From assembly GCA_946187865.1 (NCBI GenBank), contig CAMHST010000015.1, forward strand, positions 1 to 46,925: a stretch of 46,925 bases of DNA, written 5' to 3'. Both the position numbers and the translations under genes were made by a program. Shown here piece after piece: positions 41,933 through 46,925 of this stretch. A model generated the notes under the pieces. That model did not search any database. It was not told the DNA's origin and saw only the letters and a program-made list of their open reading frames with translations. Each line of letters opens with the position of its first letter. The stretch's first letter is position 1. Origin of the DNA: an uncultured Bacteroidales bacterium. Its GTDB lineage: Bacteria; Bacteroidota; Bacteroidia; Bacteroidales; UBA932.

Positions 41933-42130
41933 TCTGTGGCCTGTTCTATGGCCAGTATCTGTTGCCTGGTTCCATAGCCTGTCTCTGTCGCCTGGTTCTG
42001 TTGTCGCTTTTCTGTCGCCTGGCTCCGTTACCGGTTTCTGTCGACGGTTTTCGTGGCCTGGCCACAATCTCTCGGCTCAGGTTCCGTGACCGGACGCAAT
42101 CTTTTCGGCTCCGTGACAGGCCACAACAAA
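41933..42130. repeat. Degenerate 26- to 31-bp repeats in the BaiN operon leader
   Basis: On the plus strand, units opening TCTGT.GCCTGG.TC begin at 41933, 41958, 41984, 42011 and 42037 (spacing 25-27 bp), followed by two more diverged units near 42068 and 42100. Shared words are TGTCGCCTGG, GGTTCCGT and GTGGCCTG. The region lies between the -7 box at 42168-42161 and the ATG at 41913, so it would be transcribed as 5' leader. Translated on the minus strand, one frame gives repeated TEPGDR, but no convincing gene. Confidence 0.65.
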
Positions 42131-42160
42131 CCTTCCCGCAAATAGCGGGATTTCTGACTG

Positions 42161-42168
42161 CAAAAATA
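42161..42168 (-). promoter_or_regulatory. -7 box (TATTTTTG) of the BaiN-queC operon
   Basis: TATTTTTG on the minus strand. A CCCGC/GCGGG hairpin (about 42136-42149) follows immediately downstream in the transcript. It is the only good promoter found for the seven genes down to queC. Confidence 0.55.
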
Positions 42169-42221
42169 CGGTTTTCGGAGGTGGTCTGCAAATAAAGTTG
42201 GAAAGTTTTGGAAAAAAGTCT

Positions 42222-42229
42222 TATATTTG
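42222..42229 (+). promoter_or_regulatory. -7 box (TATATTTG) for tRNA-Thr
   Basis: TATATTTG, 27 nt before the tRNA. A GTTG at 42197-42200 is 21 nt upstream and may serve as the -33 element. Confidence 0.6.
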
Positions 42230-42256
42230 CAGTCCCGGTTCGTAAAAACCGGTCAG

Positions 42257-42329
42257 GCCACTTTAGCTCAGTCGGTAGAGCAGCGCATTCGTAACGCGCA
42301 GGTCGTGAGTTCGAGCCTCATGAGTGGCT
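42257..42329 (+). tRNA. tRNA-Thr (anticodon CGU)
   Basis: A complete cloverleaf: acceptor arms 42257-42263 and 42322-42328 (one G-U at position 7-66), D stem GCTC/GAGC, anticodon loop TTCGTAA (42288-42294, anticodon CGT reading ACG), T loop TTCGAGC, discriminator T. CCA is not encoded. The last pair of the anticodon stem (positions 31-39) is A-C instead of a Watson-Crick pair, while 27-43 is G-C. Confidence 0.95.
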
Positions 42330-42332
42330 CAC

Positions 42333-42363
42333 AAAAAATCCAGCGGTTTTCGCTGGATTTTTT
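42333..42363 (+). terminator. Terminator of tRNA-Thr
   Basis: ATCCAGCG (42338-42345) pairs with CGCTGGAT (42351-42358), extended by an A-run and a T-run. Confidence 0.9.
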
Positions 42364-42579
42364 CGTATCCGGTTCGGTAATCTCTCCTCTCCCGACCAAG
42401 CACTCGCGTGAACGCAAGTATCTGATTCCCATTGTTTTACGCCTTTACCTTTCACCCAAACCACCTAAAGGTTTTTGCATAAATCATTACAAGTCAGTCA
42501 CTTACAATCACGCTTCCGCCACAATAACCCGGTTGTTTTAACTCTCAAGATATGGAAAAGGTGTCTTGAACCTTAGGGT
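42364..42579. other. Gene-free spacer after tRNA-Thr
   Basis: No convincing gene on either strand; frames crossing this stretch also run through the tRNA and are not believed. It contains a small imperfect palindrome near 42490 (AAGTCAGTCACTT) but no copy of the tRNA 3' end, so there is no sign of an integrated element. Confidence 0.5.
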
Positions 42580-42716
42580 CAGGTGCGTTACGCGAACGGG
42601 CCAGGTGTGTTACGTGAACGGGCCAGGTGTGTTTTTAACATACACACTTGGCCCGCTAATCGGTCCTATACGTTGTTCAAGTAGGCCAGGTATGTTGCCT
42701 TAAATCACACCTGGCC
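42580..42716. repeat. 22-bp direct repeats with two related hairpins
   Basis: Units beginning CAGGTGYGTTACGYGAACGG start at 42580 and 42602 and a third, diverging, at 42624 (period 22). The third leads into a hairpin, GGGCCAGGTGTGT (42620-42632) with ACACACTTGGCCC (42642-42654), 13 pairs with one G-T. A second hairpin uses the same word: GGCCAGGT (42684-42691) with ACCTGGCC (42709-42716). Confidence 0.75.
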
Positions 42717-42748
42717 CAAAGTACTTACACGGAAATCACAACTGACCC

Positions 42749-43112
42749 CGGCGCCCGCAAAAACAGCCAAAAATGACGGCGCAGATGTCACGGACAACAC
42801 CGGCGCCCGCAAAAACAGCCAAAAGTGACGGCGCAGATGTCACGGACAACACCGGCGCCCGCAAAAACAGCCAAAAATGACGGTGCAGAAGTCACCGCTA
42901 GCATCGGCGCCCGCAAAAACAGCCGAAAGTGACGGCGCAGAAGTCACCGCAAGCATCGGCACCCGCAAAAACAGCCAAAAGTGACGGCGCAGAAGTCACC
43001 GCAAGCATCGGCGCCCGCAAAAACAGCCAAAAATGACGGCGCAGAAGTCACCGCTAGCATCGGCGCCCGCAAAAACAGCCAAAAATGACGGCGCAGACGT
43101 CACGGACAGGTT
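42749..43112. repeat. Seven tandem copies of a 52-bp repeat
   Basis: Units start at 42749, 42801, 42853, 42905, 42957, 43009 and 43061, always 52 bp apart. The first 37 bp (CGGCGCCCGC, AAAAACAGCC, AAAARTGACG, GCGCAGA) are nearly invariant; the last 15 bp exist in two versions, GTCACGGACAAC (units 1, 2 and 7) and GTCACCGCWAGCAT (units 3-6). The A-tracts are 10 bp apart, so the DNA may be bent, and GTGAC/GTCAC or GCGCC/GGCGC can form small hairpins. The length is not a multiple of three, so it is not a coding repeat. Confidence 0.93.
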
Positions 43113-43237
43113 GCACCCCAACCGTAGGGGATATGGATGCCGACGAGGCTATGGACATCGGCGAGGAACCACTGTCCGGTACCGGGGGCTTTGCGACGAA
43201 TAGTGGCACGGCCGCAGCACACCGCGGCGAGCAGCCA
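43100..43237 (-). pseudogene. In-frame partial duplicate of the DUF6935 C-terminus
   Basis: Directly after the TAG of the DUF6935 gene, the same frame continues for 45 codons to a TGA at 43102-43100. It reads RRKAPGTGQWFLADVHSLVG then IHIPYGWG, clearly a diverged copy of the gene's own end, LRKKPSTGQWFLNDIQCLAD then IRIPAEDDPW. The DNA copies are 43137-43195 and 43270-43330. The end of this segment lies in the last 52-bp repeat unit. Only read-through of the TAG would express it. Confidence 0.7.
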
Positions 43238-43819
43238 CTACCGCCAGGGATCATCCTCGGCGGGGATGCGGATGTCGGCGAGGCACTGGATGTCGTTGAG
43301 GAACCACTGTCCGGTGCTGGGCTTTTTGCGGAGCTTCACGGGACGGGGGTTATCGGCCCCGGAGGAGGTTACGTAAAGGGTGGCCCAGTTTTCGTTGTCG
43401 AAGGAATACCGGTTGGAGCTCACGGTGATGGTGAAGGGCTGCGAAGGGGTATAGTTGTTGTCGGGGTTGGACCCTTTGAAGAAAGAGCGGGGCTTGTAGG
43501 TCTTGCCCTGCAGACGGTCCCGGAGGAACTGCTTGCCGTAAGTGCTGGTGGGATCCGGGCCGCGCAGAACATCCAGCATGGCGATGGTCTCGTTGACATC
43601 GGCCTCATAGTTGCACAGCACGGCCAGCGTGAGCGCGACCGTGGCGTAGCAGTCTTGCAGGGAAGCCTCCGGCATGGCCTGGAGCTCCTCCACCGTGGTA
43701 GGAAGATTCTCGAAGGTGAACGTTTTGCTCTTGTTGCCCGAGCCGAACAGCTGGGCCATTCCCGGCAGGGAATTGGATAGAAGTGCACACATAACAGCCA
43801 GTCCTATAATACGTTTCAT
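43238..43819 (-). CDS. Exported DUF6935-type protein
   Basis: A 193-residue protein with a signal peptide (GLAVMCALLSNSLPGMAQ). The segments LPTTVEELQAMPEASLQDCYATVALTLAVLCNYEAD, PTSTYGKQFLRDRLQGKTYKPRSFFKG, DNNYTPSQPFTITV, ATLYVTSSGADNPRPVKLRKKPSTGQWFLNDIQCLADIRIPAEDDPW match the family that I remember as DUF6935, common in gut Firmicutes and Bacteroidota, where it normally ends at DPW plus one residue, as here. Function unknown. It starts 21 bp after the prsW stop and is the last gene of the queD-queE-prsW operon. A duplicated C-terminal fragment follows in frame. Confidence 0.8.
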   Translation of the reverse strand: MKRIIGLAVMCALLSNSLPGMAQLFGSGNKSKTFTFENLPTTVEELQAMPEASLQDCYATVALTLAVLCNYEADVNETIAMLDVLRGPDPTSTYGKQFLRDRLQGKTYKPRSFFKGSNPDNNYTPSQPFTITVSSNRYSFDNENWATLYVTSSGADNPRPVKLRKKPSTGQWFLNDIQCLADIRIPAEDDPWR

Positions 43820-43840
43820 AACAGGTATTGGGATTAAAAG

Positions 43841-44812
43841 TTAACGCTCATCTTTTTCCAAGGCCGACGGAAGGTCATCGGAGCCAAAGGCCGACGGGGA
43901 ATCGCCGGCCGACGAGGCCGACGGAAGATCGCCGGGGCGAGCCCCATCGCTTCCGGAGCCATCAAGGGAGGTCTGAAAGGCATCGATGCCGGCCTGCCGG
44001 GCAGCATCCAGAGCCGCATCCAGGGCGGCTTGCCGGGCGACATCCTGGGCCGCATCCAGGGCGGCCTGCCGGGCGGCATCAAGAGCGGCCTGCTGGGCGG
44101 CGTCCTGCACGGCTTGGTCTTTGGAGAGCAGCTTGCCGATCATTTTCCGGGAGGTCTTGATCATGTAGAAGTACAGTCCGCCGAATAGGGCGATGAGGGC
44201 CACGGCGGCGGCAGATACGGAAGAGACCATAAGCAGGGCGTCGAAGCAGCCGTGAAGGAGAATGGGCAGCAGGATGGCCAGGCACAGGTTCCGCACCCGC
44301 TCTGACGGATGGTCGAAGCTGGCCTTGGCATAATAATAGCCCATCACCACGGCGAAGCAGAAGTGCCCCGGCACCGAAAACAGCGCCCGCATGGCACCCA
44401 CGGCCGCCCAGTTCTCGAAGTTCTGAAACAGGTACATGATGTTCTCCAGCGCGGCGAAACCCAGCCCCACGCAGGCGGCATACACAATCCCGTCCGTGTA
44501 TTCGTCGAAGTATCGGCAGCGGCGGAGAAACAGCATCAGCAGCGCGAACTTGGCCAGTTCTTCCGGCACGGCCGCCCCCAGGAAGGCCACCCGAAGGTGC
44601 TCCCCTGCCGTTTCCGCCAGGGCAGGGACAATGCCCAGTGCCATCAGCGGGGCCGACACCAGCAACGACGCAAACACCGACAGCATCCCGTACCCGAACG
44701 CCTTCAAGAGCTCCGGGACCGGCTCCCGCTGCAGGCGGTCTTTGTTGTAAATGAAATACAACAGACCCAGCGCCGGCGCCACAGCTGCCAATATGACCAG
44801 TAAAAGCGGCAT
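43841..44812 (-). CDS. PrsW-family intramembrane protease with Ala-rich tail
   Basis: A 323-residue membrane protein with about eight helices. PrsW motifs are present: PEELAKF (E84, E85, K88), GFAALENIMYLFQN (about 118), VPGHFCFAVVMGYYYA and LLHGCFDALLM. The family acts as a site-1 protease or glutamic-type membrane protease in envelope signalling. After the last helix (about residue 220) comes an unusual 100-residue tail: tandem Ala-rich helical units (AALDAARQ repeated about five times) and then a Ser/Asp/Pro segment with repeated DLPSA. The ATG at 44812 is preferred to the TTG at 44818. Upstream is a 14-codon copy of the start region. Confidence 0.85.
   Translation of the reverse strand: MPLLLVILAAVAPALGLLYFIYNKDRLQREPVPELLKAFGYGMLSVFASLLVSAPLMALGIVPALAETAGEHLRVAFLGAAVPEELAKFALLMLFLRRCRYFDEYTDGIVYAACVGLGFAALENIMYLFQNFENWAAVGAMRALFSVPGHFCFAVVMGYYYAKASFDHPSERVRNLCLAILLPILLHGCFDALLMVSSVSAAAVALIALFGGLYFYMIKTSRKMIGKLLSKDQAVQDAAQQAALDAARQAALDAAQDVARQAALDAALDAARQAGIDAFQTSLDGSGSDGARPGDLPSASSAGDSPSAFGSDDLPSALEKDER
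43975..44112. repeat. Tandem repeat coding for the Ala-rich tail of PrsW
   Basis: Units of 12 to 36 bp sharing GCCTGCCGGGCGGCATC and CAGGGCGGC run through the region and encode repeated AALDAARQ blocks. A second, shorter repeat (GCCGACGG, four times at about 43861-43922) encodes the SA/DLPSA segments. Confidence 0.6.
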
Positions 44813-44822
44813 AGTCAAAAAA

Positions 44823-44867
44823 CTATAAAACCTCCACGGCTTCCAATATGACCAGTAATAGCGGCAT
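44823..44867 (-). CDS. 14-codon mini-ORF duplicating the prsW start
   Basis: Starts 2 nt after the queE stop and reads MPLLLVILEAVEVL, then TAG. The first eight residues equal the start of PrsW (MPLLLVILAAVAP). At DNA level about 38 bp from the CT before the ATG are repeated 55 bp apart with about four differences. It is either a leader peptide or simply the scar of a local duplication. Confidence 0.45.
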   Translation of the reverse strand: MPLLLVILEAVEVL

Positions 44868-44869
44868 AG

Positions 44870-45457
44870 CTACCTGATATCCAGAAGTTTATGCGTTTGC
44901 AGCGAAAGCCGCCAAACGGGATGCGCCTGCACATAGGCCACCGCCTCCGCCGCATTGGAGGAGCCGTCGGCCTGGGCACAGGGCTGCAGGAAATGCCAAG
45001 CGGCGGGGAAGCCGGCCCAGCGCGCAGGGTCCACGCCCGGGGAAAGGACCAGTTTGAGTTCATCGGCCTTTTCCAGAACAACCGCGCCAGGCCCGACAAG
45101 GCCGCGGACCCCTTCCTTGGGGCTGCAGGTAACCCAGTCTATCCCGGCAGGAACCGCCTGGGTGCCATTGGTTTCCACGTGCAGAAGATATCCCGCCCCC
45201 TTGAGCAGGCCGACAAGTGCATCGTCCACCTGCAGCAGCGGTTCCCCGCCGGTGAGGCAGATGCGCCGCACCCCGGGACCCGCCGCGCGCACCGCCTCCA
45301 AGATCTGCTCCCCATCCATCAGAGAGCCGCCCTGGTGCGCCGTGTCGCAGAAAGGGCACCGCAGATTGCAGCCGCTAAGCCGGACAAACACCATGGGCGT
45401 GCCGGTCCAGAAGCCTTCCCCCTGCAGGCTGCAGAATATCTCGTTAACCTTGTACAT
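44870..45457 (-). CDS. queE: 7-carboxy-7-deazaguanine synthase
   Basis: A 195-residue radical SAM enzyme that rearranges 6-carboxytetrahydropterin to 7-carboxy-7-deazaguanine. It starts MYKVNEIFCSLQGEGFWTGTP, with the cluster motif CNLRCPFC (C-x3-C-x2-C) and the ICLTGGEPLLQ and HVETNGTQ segments typical of QueE. It is of the shorter type found in Bacteroidota. The frame is open to 45496, but the ATG at 45457 shares its A with the TGA stop of queD (TGATG), indicating coupled translation. Confidence 0.95.
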   Translation of the reverse strand: MYKVNEIFCSLQGEGFWTGTPMVFVRLSGCNLRCPFCDTAHQGGSLMDGEQILEAVRAAGPGVRRICLTGGEPLLQVDDALVGLLKGAGYLLHVETNGTQAVPAGIDWVTCSPKEGVRGLVGPGAVVLEKADELKLVLSPGVDPARWAGFPAAWHFLQPCAQADGSSNAAEAVAYVQAHPVWRLSLQTHKLLDIR

Positions 45458-45786
45458 CAGCGCTCGTAAGCCGCCATGTTCATCTCCGACTCCCACACCT
45501 CTACCTTGTATGCATTCTCCACATGGTCGCAGATCCAGCGGGCGATGTTCTCCGCCGTGGGATTGAAGTCGAACACGTCGTTCAGGTTCTTATGGTCCAG
45601 CGCCCCCGAAATCTGGCGTTTGATGTGCGTGAAGTCCGTCACCATCCCGTCCGCGTTCAGGGTTTCGCTCTTGCAGTAGATTTTTACAATCCAGTTATGC
45701 CCGTGCAGCTCCTCGCACTTGCTCTCGTACGAGAGGTTCAGCGCATGGGCCGACGATATTTCCAGTCTCTTGCAAACGTAGTACAT
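45457..45786 (-). CDS. queD: 6-carboxytetrahydropterin synthase
   Basis: A 109-residue enzyme of the PTPS family that makes 6-carboxytetrahydropterin from dihydroneopterin triphosphate. Zinc ligands are in SSAHAL and ELHGHNW, the catalytic Cys in KCEELHGHNW, and DFTHIKRQISGALDHKNLND and PTAENIARWI complete the pattern. The frame opens at 45804, but that start lies within the -7 box at 45809-45802, so ATG 45786 is chosen, with a leader of about 10 nt. First gene of queD-queE-prsW-DUF6935. Confidence 0.95.
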   Translation of the reverse strand: MYYVCKRLEISSAHALNLSYESKCEELHGHNWIVKIYCKSETLNADGMVTDFTHIKRQISGALDHKNLNDVFDFNPTAENIARWICDHVENAYKVEVWESEMNMAAYER

Positions 45787-45801
45787 TTCCGCTGTTTTTC
45801 G

Positions 45802-45809
45802 CAAATATA
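45802..45809 (-). promoter_or_regulatory. -7 box (TATATTTG) for queD
   Basis: TATATTTG on the minus strand, 15 nt before the ATG at 45786. Confidence 0.6.
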
Positions 45810-45837
45810 ATCATTTTACCCGAGTTTCGAGAACGTC

Positions 45838-46866
45838 TCAATGCTCCTGCGCCCAGATCTGCTCGAAGTACTGGCGCAGAAGGGGCTCGTCGGCAATGAT
45901 CTTCCGCAGGTCTTCCAGCCGGGCGGCGTTCGGGGACTCCGGAATCCAGAGTTTCAGGTAACCGCCGTAGTAGTATTTCTCATGGAGATGCTCCACCGTG
46001 CGCTGCCAGTGGCCCTCTTTCTCCAGCTCCGGGTAATGCGCCAGGCCGAACTGCACGGTGCGGCGGATAATCTGCTCCGGGTCTATGAGGCGGTCTGCCT
46101 CCGCGACCAGCCGGCCGTAGAGGCTGCGGGGCGCATGGTCCGACGAGGCCCGGTGGTCTTCCGCAGCCTCCGCGATGAGGGCGATCTCCTCCGGGCCGAA
46201 CCAATCCCCGAGCCGGGTCATATCCCGGATGATGCGTCCGCTCTCCAGGTGATGCGTCTTGCGGTCTATGGCAAGGCCCAGGTCGTGGCAGGCGGCAGCA
46301 GCATAAAGGACGTCGCGATCGGCCTCCGGGTAGTAGGCCGACATCTGCAGGGCCCGCTGCACCACGCTGCGGGCATGGTCTTCCCGGTGCGCCTTGTCAA
46401 AGGCTGCATAGCGCGAAATGATTTCCTCTTCGATGAAGCCCGCAAGGAGCGGGTCCACGCCCAGAAGCTCCGCAGCCAGCAGCGGAAGGAGCTGCTCGTC
46501 GGCCGGAAGCCAGCGGACCTCCCGCAGCTGGGTATAGTCCAGCCAGCGGGCGGCTTCGTGCTCGTTCAAATGCGGGGCCTCGCCCTGGAGCGTGCAAATA
46601 TAGCAGTGCAGCGTGAGGTGGAAGTCCGGGTAATCCCACTCCACGGTCTTCAGGAGCCGCCCAATGCCGATTTCGGTATCCAGCTCTTCCCGGATTTCCC
46701 GCTTCAGGGCCTCTTCCGGAGACTCCCCCGCCTCCATTTTCCCACCCGGGAACTCCCACCAGTCCTTCCAGGGGCCGTAGCCCCGCTCGGTGGCAAAAAG
46801 CCGGTCTCCCTGGCGGATGACGGCGGCAACGACTTCGATAGACTTCACGGCTGAAAGAATGTCCAT
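45838..46866 (-). CDS. NUDIX hydrolase fused to an HD phosphohydrolase
   Basis: A 342-residue cytoplasmic fusion. Residues 8-128 are a MutT/NudG-type NUDIX domain: IEVVAAVIRQGDRLFATERGYGPWKDWWEFPGGKMEAGES, with the complete box from G42 (E48, R56, E57, E60, E61). Residues 135-275 are an HD domain, with HREDHARSVV, the His-Asp pair H194-D195 in AACHDLGL, HHLESGRIIRDM, EDHRASS and AEADRLID. The first part should clean up oxidised or unwanted nucleoside triphosphates, the second hydrolyse a phosphoester. The tail (275-342) is unassigned. An ATG at 46893 would add nine residues and cannot be excluded. Confidence 0.87.
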   Translation of the reverse strand: MDILSAVKSIEVVAAVIRQGDRLFATERGYGPWKDWWEFPGGKMEAGESPEEALKREIREELDTEIGIGRLLKTVEWDYPDFHLTLHCYICTLQGEAPHLNEHEAARWLDYTQLREVRWLPADEQLLPLLAAELLGVDPLLAGFIEEEIISRYAAFDKAHREDHARSVVQRALQMSAYYPEADRDVLYAAAACHDLGLAIDRKTHHLESGRIIRDMTRLGDWFGPEEIALIAEAAEDHRASSDHAPRSLYGRLVAEADRLIDPEQIIRRTVQFGLAHYPELEKEGHWQRTVEHLHEKYYYGGYLKLWIPESPNAARLEDLRKIIADEPLLRQYFEQIWAQEH

Positions 46867-46925
46867 TAGGTAGGTTGTTAAGTTGTGATGCATTTTTAAC
46901 TGTATGATTTCAGCTTGCTTGACTC

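Noticed and set aside
41946..42191. Minus-strand frame with repeated TEPGDR in the BaiN leader
   Set aside because: The repeats are degenerate at DNA level with varying unit length (25-31 bp), which does not preserve frame; treated as non-coding leader.
42227..42541. Plus-strand open frame of about 100 codons across the tRNA and its terminator
   Set aside because: It covers the tRNA and hairpin terminator and has no protein pattern.
42257..42750. Integration (att) site of a mobile element at tRNA-Thr
   Set aside because: No second copy of the tRNA 3' end and no integrase were found in the window.
42749..43112. CRISPR array
   Set aside because: Units are contiguous with no unique spacers; the variable tails exist in only two versions, and there are no cas genes.
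43054..43254. A 66-codon minus-strand frame at the end of the 52-bp array
   Set aside because: It is in a different frame from the recognisable DUF6935 duplicate and shows no family pattern.

Overview
The window looks like chromosomal DNA of a GC-rich Bacteroidota species, most likely an uncultured gut or rumen Bacteroidales. Reasons: at least seventeen Bacteroidetes-type -7 boxes (TAnnTTTG) sit just upstream of gene starts; Shine-Dalgarno sequences are almost absent; and the gene set (OmpA with a coiled coil, cytoplasmic FKBP, lipoprotein GH3 enzymes, WG repeats, DUF1573, PrsW, standalone GltD-like protein) is typical of the phylum. No SusC/SusD pair, integrase, transposase, phage module or CRISPR array was seen. 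These are readings of the sequence from memory of the families; no search was run.

Layout. 0-5.5 kb: small accessory genes (HARE-HTH-like protein, von Willebrand A protein, a Bacteroidales protein of unknown function, a probably leaderless secreted repeat protein, a phage-type A1S_2505-like protein with an unusual strong Shine-Dalgarno, a DEDDh exonuclease, two tandem EamA transporters). 5.7-15.5 kb: a five-gene, plus-strand, tightly packed operon for xylan-type glycans: double metallo-beta-lactamase lipoprotein, GH43-discoidin-FN3-CE1 fusion, standalone CE1 esterase, DUF1573 protein, GH3-PA14 lipoprotein, closed by a strong terminator. 15.6-21.6 kb: agmatine deiminase and N-carbamoylputrescine amidase (putrescine synthesis) on either side of a long-chain acyl-CoA ligase, then a HAD phosphatase and an OmpA porin; a 121-bp cloverleaf-like inverted repeat lies between aguB and the HAD gene. 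21.7-35.7 kb: housekeeping genes uvrB, relA-like, mltG, GH73-LysM glucosaminidase, a second GH3, rnz-rpsA, a WG-repeat protein and corA.

35.8-42.2 kb: a seven-gene minus-strand operon (BaiN-like flavoprotein, FKBP, pnuC, BadF-type kinase, recR, GltD-like, queC) with overlapping or near-overlapping genes, started from a promoter at about 42.16 kb and preceded by a long leader built of degenerate 26-bp repeats. 42.2-43.1 kb: tRNA-Thr(CGU) with its terminator, then about 770 bp without a gene, holding 22-bp repeats, two hairpins and seven exact-length 52-bp tandem repeats. 43.1-45.8 kb: a minus-strand operon queD-queE-prsW-DUF6935 in which the start of prsW and the end of the DUF6935 gene are each partly duplicated next to the gene. 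45.8 kb to the end: a NUDIX-HD fusion protein.

How the genes work together. QueD and QueE (45 kb) and QueC (36 kb) supply preQ0 for queuosine, although they are in two operons. The 5.7-15.5 kb enzymes probably remove acyl groups and side chains from arabinoxylan-like glycans and then release monosaccharides. The glucosaminidase, MltG and RelA genes form an operon linking cell-wall turnover and the stringent response. The most unusual stretch is 41.9-44.9 kb, where five separate repeat or duplication features are packed into 3 kb around the tRNA; the cloverleaf element at 19.4 kb is the best single candidate for an undescribed structured or repetitive element.
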